64,000 nucleotides of DNA. Origin: Acidovorax sp. A1169 (GTDB lineage Bacteria > Pseudomonadota > Gammaproteobacteria > Burkholderiales > Burkholderiaceae_C). A program made the position numbers and the translations under genes. Of this stretch, positions 9,192 to 16,589 are shown piece by piece. The notes below the pieces were generated by a model, which had not been told where the DNA came from, did no database searches, and saw nothing but the letters and a program-made list of their open reading frames with translations. How positions within the stretch are numbered: the first letter of the stretch is position 1; each line of letters begins with the position of its first letter. The stretch lies in NCBI RefSeq assembly GCF_030704685.1, contig NZ_JAUZDX010000023.1, forward strand, positions 25,021 through 89,020. The letters run 5' to 3'.

Positions 9192-9218
9192 GGCGTTTCC
9201 TTGCGCTTATGGGGATGG

Positions 9219-9959
9219 TCAGCCGTTGATGCTCAGCAGCTGGCTGGCGGCCTTGTCATTGGTTTCGGCGGTCTGCAGCATCTTGATCTGCTGCTCGAAC
9301 TGGCGCGAGGCGGCGATCATGCCGACCATGGTCTCCACCGCGTTCACGTTGGAGCCCTCAATGGCCCCTGCGAGCAGGCGCGCGTTGGCGTCGTTGGGAA
9401 GCGGGTCGCCCGAGGTGGTGCGAAACAGCCCGTCATCGCCGCGCTTGAGCGGGTCTTCGGGGGTGGGGGTGGCCAGTTTCAGGCGGCCAATGGCGGCCGG
9501 GGGTTGACCCGCTGTCTTGGCGGTGAGCGTGCCGTCCGAGCCCAGCGAGACCTCCGAGCCTGGCGGCACGTCGATGGGGCCGCCGCCGTCGGACAGCACG
9601 GGCAGGCCGGTGTTGGTGAGCAGGGCACCCGTGGGCGAGACCTCCAGGCCGCCGTTGCGCGTGTAGGCCTCCACTCCATCGAGGCCCTGCACGGCAAACC
9701 AGGACTTGCCGATGGGCATGGCATCCAGGGCGCGGCCCGTGCGCTGCACGGGACCGGGCGTGTCCACGTGGCCCGAGGTGGCCTCCAGCGCGAACACGCG
9801 CGTGGTGGAGCCATCGCCTTGCAGCGGTACGGAGCGGAAGGTGGACATCTCCGCACGAAAGCCGTTTGTGGACACGTTGGCCAGGTTGTTGGCCAGAACC
9901 GCCTGCCGGTGGGCAGCGGCGTTGGCCCCGGTCATGGAGGTGTAGATGATGCGGTCCAT
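9219..9959 (-). CDS. flgF: Proximal rod protein FlgF
   Basis: FlgF is a proximal rod subunit. The 246-residue protein begins MDRIIYTSMTGANAAAHRQA with ANNLANVSTNGFRAEMSTFR as its rod motif. The C-terminal part has GSNVNAVETMVGMIAASRQF and EQQIKMLQTAETNDKAASQL. The length agrees with the family. It sits between flgE and flgG, which separates it from the related FlgG. Confidence 0.96.
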   Translation of the reverse strand: MDRIIYTSMTGANAAAHRQAVLANNLANVSTNGFRAEMSTFRSVPLQGDGSTTRVFALEATSGHVDTPGPVQRTGRALDAMPIGKSWFAVQGLDGVEAYTRNGGLEVSPTGALLTNTGLPVLSDGGGPIDVPPGSEVSLGSDGTLTAKTAGQPPAAIGRLKLATPTPEDPLKRGDDGLFRTTSGDPLPNDANARLLAGAIEGSNVNAVETMVGMIAASRQFEQQIKMLQTAETNDKAASQLLSING

Positions 9960-9993
9960 GGCGTTTCTCTGCGGTCAGGAGGTCAGGCGCGGA

Positions 9994-11274
9994 TCAGCGC
10001 AGGTTCACCAGGGTGGACATGATCTGGTCCTGTGTCTTGATGGTCTGCGCGTTGGCCTGGTAGCTGCGCTGCGCGGTCATCATGTTCACGAGCTCGGCCG
10101 TGAGGTCCACGTTGGAGTCTTCCAGCGCACCCGAGCGCAGGGCGCCGAAGTTGCCGTCGGTGGCCGTGCCGGTGACCGGCTGGCCCGATTCGAAGGTGGC
10201 GACCCAGTTGTTGCCGCCCACCGAGGCCAGGCCCTGCGTGTTGCGAAAGCTCGACAGCGCGATCTGGCCCTCGGCGCGGGTGACGCCGTTGGAGTAGCGC
10301 GTCATGATCATGCCGTTGTTCTCGACATTGATGCCCGTCAGGTCGCCTGCGGTGTATCCGTCCTGCGACAGGTCGGACACGGCGAACTTGCGGCCGAACT
10401 GCGTGACATCGTCCAGGCTCACATCCACGTTGTAGGCGGGCAGGTTGTTCGGGTTGGGTGGCGTGGGGTTCACGCTGAGTGCCAGCGAGAAGCCGGTGGC
10501 CGGCGGCGTGGCGGCAGGGCCGGTGATCACGCCATTGTTGTCGAAGGTGATCTGGCCGATGGCCGTGCCCACCACGGGCGGCACGGCCGTGGGATCGTCC
10601 AGGGTGTCGTACACGTCCCAGGTGTTGTCCGTGGCGGTCTTCTGGAAGTACAGGTTGACGGGCTTGGCCACGCCCTGGCTGTCGAACACGTTGATCGAGG
10701 TGCCGTAGGTGGCGCGCGGGGTGGCGGGCACGGGCGGTGTGGCGGCCGGGTCGCCAGCGGCATCGGTGGCGCGCGCATCCAGATTGAAGGCCGCAATGAT
10801 CTTCGTGGTCTGCTTGGCGGGGATGGGTTCGGACGTGGGGAACACCATGGGAATCGGGTCGGTGCCCGTGCGCAGGCCCGTGGCCGGATCGATGGGGTAG
10901 CCCATCACCTTGGCGTTGTCGTTGGTGACCATGTTGCCCACCTTGTCCAGCTTGAAATTGCCGGCGCGGGTATAGGCCGAGGAGCCGTCGGGCAGCTGCA
11001 GCGTGAAGAAACCGTTGCCGTTGATCGCCACGTCCAGGCTGTTGCCGGTGATGGTCAGGTTGCCCTGGGTGAACTGCTGCGCTACGTTGGCCGTCTCCAC
11101 CCCGATCCCGGCGTTGGAGCCCCCGGCCGAGCCGATGGCATTGGCCACCATTTCGGCAAACTCAGCACGCGATGCCTTGAAACCCACGGTGTTGGAGTTG
11201 GCGATGTTGTGGCCGATCACATCGAGGTTTTTGCTGGCGGCGTTCAGGCCGGAGAGGCCTTGCTGGAAACTCAT
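9994..11274 (-). CDS. flgE: Flagellar hook protein FlgE
   Basis: FlgE polymerises into the hook. The 426-residue protein begins MSFQQGLSGLNAASKNLDVI and has GHNIANSNTVGFKASRAEFA (about 21-40). GNGFFTLQLPDGSSAYTRAG follows. The middle is a variable domain with an Ala/Pro/Thr-rich stretch near residues 165-180. It ends with DLTAELVNMMTAQRSYQANA and QTIKTQDQIMSTLVNLR, typical of FlgE. It lies 51 bases after flgD, the scaffold needed for hook assembly. Confidence 0.97.
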   Translation of the reverse strand: MSFQQGLSGLNAASKNLDVIGHNIANSNTVGFKASRAEFAEMVANAIGSAGGSNAGIGVETANVAQQFTQGNLTITGNSLDVAINGNGFFTLQLPDGSSAYTRAGNFKLDKVGNMVTNDNAKVMGYPIDPATGLRTGTDPIPMVFPTSEPIPAKQTTKIIAAFNLDARATDAAGDPAATPPVPATPRATYGTSINVFDSQGVAKPVNLYFQKTATDNTWDVYDTLDDPTAVPPVVGTAIGQITFDNNGVITGPAATPPATGFSLALSVNPTPPNPNNLPAYNVDVSLDDVTQFGRKFAVSDLSQDGYTAGDLTGINVENNGMIMTRYSNGVTRAEGQIALSSFRNTQGLASVGGNNWVATFESGQPVTGTATDGNFGALRSGALEDSNVDLTAELVNMMTAQRSYQANAQTIKTQDQIMSTLVNLR

Positions 11275-11325
11275 GGTGTTCTCCTTGGAGGGGGCGTGTT
11301 CAGTGAAGAGTGGGCGGTTGGGGCG

Positions 11326-11979
11326 TCAGACCAGCGACTTGATCTGGCTGTAGCTGATGTTCTTGCCGTTGGCCAGCGTGAGCACCAGTTGGCCGTCGGT
11401 GGCGCCTGCCGCCGTGACTTTGGACAGGGTGAGGGCCGTGGATTCGAGCGTGGTGGCGCCATTGACCGCCTTGACGCGGAACTGCAGGCCCGCAGTGCTG
11501 CCCTTGTAGGCGCTTGCATCCCATTCGAAGTTGTGGCGCCCCTGGTCCTTGGGGCCCAGGTCCAGGGTATCGACCACCTGGCCGCCGGGCGTCACGACTT
11601 CCACCTGCACCTTGGTGGCGGCGTACGGAATCTCGAAACCGGCCTTGCCCACGCCATCGGCCACGGTCATGCCCGTGCCTTCGGTCAGCACGTTGCGCCC
11701 GACCAGGGTCGTGCCCTGCATGACCTGCAGCGAGTTGAACTGCGCGGCCATGCTTTCCATGGTGGTGTTGAGCTGCTGGATGCCGGTGACGGTGTTGATC
11801 TGTGCGATCTGCGAGGTCATCTGGGCGTTGTCCAGCGGGTTCATCGGGTCCTGGTTGTTCAGCTGCGCAACCAGCAGCTTGAGGAACCGGTCCTGCGAGG
11901 CCGCAGGGTCGTTGGCCGCGGTCGCCTTGGCATTGGCGGTGTCGGCGGTGGTGGCGGCATTGGTGGCGCTGAGGATCAT
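11326..11979 (-). CDS. flgD: Hook cap/scaffold protein FlgD
   Basis: FlgD caps the growing hook and is later replaced by FlgK. The 217-residue protein contains the conserved QDRFLKLLVAQLNNQDPMNP with LDNAQMTSQIAQINTVTGIQ (about 48-90), then a Tudor/Fn3-like C-terminal part with GRHNFEWDASAYKGSTAG. The Ala/Thr-rich N-terminal 45 residues are the likely export region. It is 18 bases after flgC. Confidence 0.95.
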   Translation of the reverse strand: MILSATNAATTADTANAKATAANDPAASQDRFLKLLVAQLNNQDPMNPLDNAQMTSQIAQINTVTGIQQLNTTMESMAAQFNSLQVMQGTTLVGRNVLTEGTGMTVADGVGKAGFEIPYAATKVQVEVVTPGGQVVDTLDLGPKDQGRHNFEWDASAYKGSTAGLQFRVKAVNGATTLESTALTLSKVTAAGATDGQLVLTLANGKNISYSQIKSLV

Positions 11980-11997
11980 GGCGAGGGTCTCCCGGGG

Positions 11998-12402
11998 TTA
12001 CTGGCCCATCTGCAGGGTCTTGAGCAGAAGTGACTTGGCCGTGTTCATCACCTCGACGTTGTTCTGGTACGAGCGCGACGCTGAAATCATGTTCACCATC
12101 TCCTCCACGGCGTTCACGTTGGAGTGGGTCACGTAGCCCTGCTCATCGGCAGAAGGATGGCTGGGGTCGTGGATCTTGCGGCCCGGCACATTGCTTTCGG
12201 TGATGGCGCTCACGCGCACGCCGTCCGAGCCCTGCTCGCCCATGTTGGTGGTGCGAAAGACCACCTGGCGTGCCTGGTAGGCCTTGCCGTCGGGGCCGGC
12301 CACTGCATCGACGTTGGCCAGGTTGCTGGCCACGACGTTCAGGCGCTGGGACTGCGCACTGATGGCGCTGCCCGAGACGTTGAAGATGGAGAACATGGAC
12401 AT
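11998..12402 (-). CDS. flgC: Proximal rod protein FlgC
   Basis: FlgC is a proximal rod subunit of 134 residues, the normal size. It starts MSMFSIFNVSGSAISAQSQR with LNVVASNLANVDAVAGPDGK (about 21-40), and ends with VNAVEEMVNMISASRSYQNN and VEVMNTAKSLLLKTLQMGQ. It follows flgB by 30 bases in the second position of the operon, as expected. Confidence 0.97.
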   Translation of the reverse strand: MSMFSIFNVSGSAISAQSQRLNVVASNLANVDAVAGPDGKAYQARQVVFRTTNMGEQGSDGVRVSAITESNVPGRKIHDPSHPSADEQGYVTHSNVNAVEEMVNMISASRSYQNNVEVMNTAKSLLLKTLQMGQ

Positions 12403-12432
12403 GGTGGGGTGCCTCTTGGGTCGCTATGGGGC

Positions 12433-12924
12433 TTACTGGCCCTGGATGGCGCTGAGCATGGTCTTGGCGTTGCCGTTGATGAAGCGCAGCGTGGCTTCGT
12501 AGCGCACGGCGTTGTCCACGAAGGCGGCGCGTTCGCGGTCCAGGTCCACCGAGTTGTTGTCCAGGCTGGGCTGGGTCTGCACGGAATAGGCCAGCTTGCC
12601 CTTGCTCCCCAGCTCGGCCGACGTGCCCGGGTCTGCAGAAGAGGCGGCGATGTGCCGCGGATCGGTGCCGATGGTGACCGTGGGCCGCTCGCTGGTGTAG
12701 CCGGAGCTGCCCAGCGTGGTCGTGGACAGGCGGTGTGGCGATTCGGTGAATGAGGAGCGCTCGCCCGTGGCGTTGCTCAGCGCGTCGGAGAATTTGAAGT
12801 CGCGTGCGACGTAGCCGGGGGTATCGGCATTCGCAATATTGCTGGCGATGGCGCGCTGGCGCTCGGCACGCAGGATCAGTGCGTTGCCGTGGAAGTCCAG
12901 CCGGTTGGTCATCTTGTCAAGCAT
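12433..12924 (-). CDS. flgB: Proximal rod protein FlgB
   Basis: FlgB is the first proximal rod subunit and the first gene of the flg operon. The start was set at the ATG at 12924 (MLDKMTNRLDFHGNALILRA), which is preceded by GAGG and matches FlgB N-termini; an upstream in-frame start would add 12 unlikely residues. The 163-residue protein has ASNIANADTPGYVARDFKFS as rod motif and ends in YEATLRFINGNAKTMLSAIQ. The variable middle is longer than in enterobacteria. It is divergent from flgA across 215 bases. Confidence 0.95.
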   Translation of the reverse strand: MLDKMTNRLDFHGNALILRAERQRAIASNIANADTPGYVARDFKFSDALSNATGERSSFTESPHRLSTTTLGSSGYTSERPTVTIGTDPRHIAASSADPGTSAELGSKGKLAYSVQTQPSLDNNSVDLDRERAAFVDNAVRYEATLRFINGNAKTMLSAIQGQ

Positions 12925-13139
12925 GTCTGCCTCACGTCCAGGTTGCGAAAGCGCCAGCAAAAACGGTTTTCTGGCGTGGCTCGATTATGAAAACCGCCCG
13001 GATTTTCTAAAGCGCGAAGAGCCCGCGTTTGGGGCCGCAGTTCGGGGGTTCGGCGGCGGCCAGGGGGCCTACAGTGATGGTCGTGAAATGGCCTCTGCAC
13101 CGTGTTGCAGGGCCGCACTGACGTACCAGGAGGCGCCCC

Positions 13140-13886
13140 ATGGCATCAGCATCAGCATTCCCATCCCTGTCCACGGCCGGCCGCACCGCGTTGGCCGCAC
13201 TGGCCTGTGTGCTGGCCGCTGGCATGGCCCAGGCCCAGGCAGTGGCCGACCCCGCCGCAGACCTGCCCGCCCTGACCCAGCGCTGGCTGGACGATGCCAT
13301 CACGCGCAACCAGCCTGCCGGCCTGCCGCTGCGCATGGAGGTGAGCATTGGTGCGCTGGACAGCCGGTTGCGCCTGGCGCCCTGTGCCCGGGTCGAGCCC
13401 TATCTGCCGGCAGGTTCGCGCCTGTGGGGCCGCACCCGGCTGGGCCTGCGCTGCGTGGAAGGGCAGACCGCCTGGAACGTGTTCCTGCCCGTCACGGTCA
13501 AGGCCTGGGGGCCGGCGTGGGTGCTGACGGGCAATGTGGCCTCCGGTGCCGTGTTGAGCGCCAATGACGCCACCGAGGCCGAGGTGGACTGGGCCGCCGA
13601 TGCGGCCGCCATCGTGGCCAATCCCGACCAGTGGGTCGGCCAGATTGCCTCGCGCCCCCTGGTGGCAGGGCAGGCCTTGCGCCAGCCGATGGTGCGTGCG
13701 CCGAGTATTTTCAAGGCCGGCGCCCAGGTGCGGGTGGCGGCACAAGGGCCCGGTTATGCGGTAACCTCGTCAGGGCAGGCACTCTCTGCGGGCGCCGTAG
13801 GCCAGACTGTGCGTGTACGCATGGATAATGGTCGTACCATCTCTGGTATTGTGGGTGAAAATGGAACGGTTGACGTTACCCTTTGA
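13140..13886 (+). CDS. flgA: P-ring assembly chaperone FlgA
   Basis: FlgA is a periplasmic chaperone for FlgI. The 248-residue precursor begins at an ATG preceded by AGGAGG and has a signal peptide ending AAGMAQAQA. The C-terminal SAF domain is clear: SGAVLSANDATEAEVDWAAD, then RPLVAGQALRQPMVRAPSIF and KAGAQVRVAAQGPGYAVTSS, ending VRMDNGRTISGIVGENGTVD. It is transcribed away from flgB, the usual arrangement, and is followed by flgM after 92 bases. Confidence 0.95.
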   Translation: MASASAFPSLSTAGRTALAALACVLAAGMAQAQAVADPAADLPALTQRWLDDAITRNQPAGLPLRMEVSIGALDSRLRLAPCARVEPYLPAGSRLWGRTRLGLRCVEGQTAWNVFLPVTVKAWGPAWVLTGNVASGAVLSANDATEAEVDWAADAAAIVANPDQWVGQIASRPLVAGQALRQPMVRAPSIFKAGAQVRVAAQGPGYAVTSSGQALSAGAVGQTVRVRMDNGRTISGIVGENGTVDVTL

Positions 13887-13909
13887 TTCATCCCGCCTGC
13901 ATAAACAGC

Positions 13910-13936
13910 TAAAGTCCAGCGCCAAAGGGTCGAAAA
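13910..13936 (+). promoter_or_regulatory. Sigma-28 (FliA) promoter of flgM-flgN
   Basis: The -35 element TAAAGTCC (13910-13917) and -10 element GTCGAAAA (13929-13936) are separated by exactly 11 bases. This fits the FliA consensus TAAAGTTT-N11-GCCGATAA at six of eight and five of eight positions. The same -10 octamer and spacing recur before the flagellin gene at 37190. It sits 43 bases upstream of the flgM start and implies positive feedback on the anti-sigma factor gene. Confidence 0.75.
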
Positions 13937-13978
13937 CATTGCTACGAGCTCCGTGTCATCGGAGCGCTGGAGAAGGCG

Positions 13979-14308
13979 ATGAAGATAGGTCAACCACCGG
14001 AACTTCCGGGCGCACTGGCGCAAACGGGGCAGGCCAAGCAGGCCAAGGCCCCCGCTGCAGCCCCTGCTACGCCCCAAGGAGTGGCAACAGGCACTGCGGC
14101 TGCCCCTGCCCCTGGCGTGCCTGTGACGGTTTCCACCGCAGCGCGGGCCCTGGATCAGACGGGCCGTGCCTCGGGCGATTTCGACACCAAGAAGGTGGCG
14201 GCGGTGCGTGCTGCCATTGAAAAGGGCACGTTCACGGTCAGCGCCGGCGCCATTGCCGACAAGCTGCTGGCCAACGCCCAAGAGATTTTTTCCCGCTCGC
14301 GCGGCTAG
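13979..14308 (+). CDS. flgM: Anti-sigma-28 factor FlgM
   Basis: FlgM holds FliA inactive until the hook is complete and is then exported. The 109-residue protein has an Ala/Pro/Gln-rich, probably disordered N-terminal half. The conserved C-terminal sigma-binding part is DTKKVAAVRAAIEKGTFTVS followed by AGAIADKLLANAQEIF. The ATG at 13979 follows GGAGAAGG. Sigma-28 control is supported by the promoter 43 bases upstream, and flgN follows 51 bases later. Confidence 0.93.
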   Translation: MKIGQPPELPGALAQTGQAKQAKAPAAAPATPQGVATGTAAAPAPGVPVTVSTAARALDQTGRASGDFDTKKVAAVRAAIEKGTFTVSAGAIADKLLANAQEIFSRSRG

Positions 14309-14359
14309 CGTGACCGCTTTCTTCCAGGCGTCACCGGTCCGCATTCACCAGGACAAGCC

Positions 14360-14746
14360 GTGACCACGCCTCTGGAAGACGCCCTGCAGGCCGTTGAACA
14401 GCACATCGAGATGGTGTCTGCCGCCCTGCTCAAGGCCGATGCCCCCACCCTCGAACAAGCAAGCACCGGGCTGCGCGACACCGCAGCCCGTTTTTCGTAT
14501 GCACTGGACCTGTCGCGCCAGCAGGTGAGCATCATCACTCCCGCCCTCAAGGCTCGCATGGACGCCATCGCCGCCACCCTGGTGGTGCACCGCGAAAGCC
14601 TGGCCCGCCTGGCAGCCATCACCGACCGCCAGACCGCCGTGCTCGTCCCGTCCCAGGACAGCTCTGCCAATGCCACCTACGGCAACGGCCTGGGCGGCAA
14701 GCAAAAAGCCGCCGGCGTCGCCAAGATCTACCGCTCGGCCGGCTGA
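14360..14746 (+). CDS. flgN: Flagellar export chaperone FlgN
   Basis: FlgN chaperones FlgK and FlgL before export. The start is a GTG at 14360, preceded by AGGA at six bases, which gives 128 residues. The chain is predominantly helical (TTPLEDALQAVEQHIEMVSA; RLAAITDRQTAVLVPSQDSS) and ends in a polar tail, in keeping with the FlgN fold; sequence identity within this family is low. Position directly after flgM is the strongest support. Confidence 0.85.
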   Translation: MTTPLEDALQAVEQHIEMVSAALLKADAPTLEQASTGLRDTAARFSYALDLSRQQVSIITPALKARMDAIAATLVVHRESLARLAAITDRQTAVLVPSQDSSANATYGNGLGGKQKAAGVAKIYRSAG

Positions 14747-15061
14747 TCGGCGCGCGCCACAGGCGCGGCAAGACCGCACTGTATGGCCACAATTTTTTTG
14801 TACTAGTACATAGCTCCGTCCTGAATGGCGCGCAAGCGCCAGGACAAACCCGTGGATAGCGCGCGCCCCATACCAGGGCAGCCGTGCGAGGGCCGCCCCG
14901 CCGCACTGGCTGCGTCCCCCTTCCCGAATGGCGGAGCCATTCGAGAGAAGGGGCTGAGGGCCGCGGCTCCAAGCCTGCCTGCGCAGGCTTGGACGTGCCC
15001 GAAGAGCCGCCGCCTCTGGCGGCGGTGCCGAGGCGCGTCAGCGCCTCAGGGGGTTGTACGC
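14747..15061. repeat. Convergent flgN/fliA intergenic region with copy A of a dispersed repeat
   Basis: No gene is seen in these 315 bases. Positions 14799-14810 hold a perfect 12-base palindrome TGTACTAGTACA after a run of seven T. From about 14866 to 15053 lies a G+C-rich repeat that shares GAGGGCCGCCCCGCCGCACT and CTCAGGGGG with copies near 41400-41501 and 61656-61735. Read on the minus strand it begins CCCCCTGAG eight bases after the fliA stop. This copy is longer than the others and includes inner hairpins (for instance AAGCCTGCCTGCGCAGGCTT and GCCGCCGCCTCTGGCGGCGG). It probably marks the 3' end of the flhB-fliA transcript. Confidence 0.7.
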
Positions 15062-15778
15062 TTAATGACTGCGCATCTTCGCCCGCAACCGGGCGATCGA
15101 CTGGCTGTGCAACTGGCACACCCGCGACTCGGTGACCCCCAGCACGGCCGCGATCTCCTTGAGATTCATGTCGTGCTCGTAGTACATGCCCATGATGTGC
15201 TGTTCGCGCTCGGGCAGTGACTCGATGGCCGTAACCAGCGCCGAGCGCAGGCGGTGGTCGCGCAGCATTTCGAGCGGGTTGGCGGTCTCGTCGCCCACAT
15301 GGCGGTCGAGGAAACCATCATCGTCGTCATTGCTGTGGGTCATGTCCTCCAGGTACACGAGCTGCGTGCCCCGCACCCGGCCCAGCAGGCTCTGGTATTC
15401 GGGCAGGGCCATGCCCATCTCGCTGGCGATCTCCGATTCGAGCGGGCTGCGGCCCAGGCGCTGCTCCAGCCGGTTGACGGCCTGCTCGATGTCCTTCTGG
15501 CTCTTGCGCGAACTGCGCGACATCCAGTCACCCTCGCGCAGCTCATCGAGCATGGCGCCGCGGATGCGCTGGGTGGCAAAGGTCTCGAACTGCACGCCCT
15601 GTGCGGCCTCGTAGCGCGAAAGGGCTTCCGCCAGGCCCATCATGCCGACCTGGATCAGATCGTCCAGCTCTACATTGGGAGGCAGCTTGGCGATCATGTG
15701 GTGTGCGATCCGCCGTACCAGGGGCACGTGCTGGCGAATCATCGCATCACGATCGAGCTGGCCTTTGGCGGTGTACAT
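15062..15778 (-). CDS. fliA: RNA polymerase sigma-28 factor FliA
   Basis: FliA directs late flagellar transcription. The start was taken at ATG 15778 (MYTAKGQLDRDAMIRQHVPL), giving 238 residues, the family size; the frame is open further upstream but overlaps the flhG-like gene. Region 2 is clear in LDDLIQVGMMGLAEALSRYE and FETFATQRIRGAMLDELREG. Region 4 is ESLPEREQHIMGMYYEHDMN with a helix-turn-helix KEIAAVLGVTESRVCQLHSQ. It begins four bases after the preceding gene, so it is the last gene of the flhB-flhA-flhF operon. Confidence 0.97.
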   Translation of the reverse strand: MYTAKGQLDRDAMIRQHVPLVRRIAHHMIAKLPPNVELDDLIQVGMMGLAEALSRYEAAQGVQFETFATQRIRGAMLDELREGDWMSRSSRKSQKDIEQAVNRLEQRLGRSPLESEIASEMGMALPEYQSLLGRVRGTQLVYLEDMTHSNDDDDGFLDRHVGDETANPLEMLRDHRLRSALVTAIESLPEREQHIMGMYYEHDMNLKEIAAVLGVTESRVCQLHSQSIARLRAKMRSH

Positions 15779-15782
15779 CAGA

Positions 15783-16589
15783 TCAGTGGCTCCGGAGAAG
15801 ATGTGCAGCTGCAGGTATACCAGCAAAATTGCTGGATGCAATTGCAGCTGCAGCCGCCATCGTTCCATTGATGGTGCCCGCGTTTTCCAGCAGTTGCAAG
15901 GCCAGGCGCTGCAGGTCCTGGGGATTCTGGGTGGAGACGGCGGTAGTGTGCACCTGACCGCCCAGGTGGCGCTCGGCGCAGTCCTGCAATGTCTGCAATG
16001 CGGCAAGGGTCTTGCGGCGCTCGGCCGTGCCCGAGCCGCGCAACAGCGCCGCCACGGTGCAGGACAGGCCGGTGTGCTGGGCCATCTGCTTGAGGCTCTT
16101 GTAGGTGGTGAGCACGCCCGCGGCGGCGCCCTCCATCACCATCAGCGGCATGGTCCGGGTATGGGTGAGCAACTGGCCCAGCAGGGGAGGTGGGGCGTGC
16201 AGCACCAGGATGCTGTAGGCGCGCACGCAGGGCTGGATGTCCTGCAGCGGCGAGACATGCGCCGGGCGATCGGCCCGGCTGATCTGCCACAGGCCCCGAG
16301 CGGCGGGGATCACCGCCAGGGAGGAGGCTGCGGCGCCCTGGTCCATGCCGTCGTGCCAGGGTGCCCGGCGCAGCAGGTGGTACAGGCCCGGGGACTCGTC
16401 GGTCTCGTAGCCCGTGGCGTCGAGCACCACGACCGGGTAACCCATCCGCTGCAGGCTGGCGCAGATCTGCCACAGGGTCTCGAGGCCGCTGCCGGCCTGT
16501 TCCTGGCTGGCCACGGCCAGTACGCGCAGTTCGGTCTGCGGGGTGAGGCTTTGCAGCCCCGCAGCTTGGTGAAAGCCGGTATCAAGCAT
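15783..16589 (-). CDS. FlhG/FleN-like MinD-family protein lacking the ATP-binding P-loop
   Basis: Position between flhF and fliA is that of flhG, whose product is a MinD-type ATPase that limits flagellar number. The 268-residue sequence keeps the outline of the fold (LRVLAVASQEQAGSGLETLW, then GYPVVVLDATGYE in place of the usual VLLLDADLG). The deviant Walker A motif KGGxGKT is replaced by EQAGSGLET, so nucleotide binding and hydrolysis are not expected. It overlaps flhF by eight bases and ends four bases before fliA. I infer a structural, non-hydrolysing derivative of FlhG; unrelated ancestry cannot be excluded from sequence alone. Confidence 0.7.
   Translation of the reverse strand: MLDTGFHQAAGLQSLTPQTELRVLAVASQEQAGSGLETLWQICASLQRMGYPVVVLDATGYETDESPGLYHLLRRAPWHDGMDQGAAASSLAVIPAARGLWQISRADRPAHVSPLQDIQPCVRAYSILVLHAPPPLLGQLLTHTRTMPLMVMEGAAAGVLTTYKSLKQMAQHTGLSCTVAALLRGSGTAERRKTLAALQTLQDCAERHLGGQVHTTAVSTQNPQDLQRLALQLLENAGTINGTMAAAAAIASSNFAGIPAAAHLLRSH

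Noticed and set aside
14747..14795. Intrinsic terminator directly after flgN
   Set aside because: The stem CGCGCC-ACA-GGCGCG (14753-14767) is not followed by a T-run; the T7 tract lies 25 bases further on with no adjoining stem.
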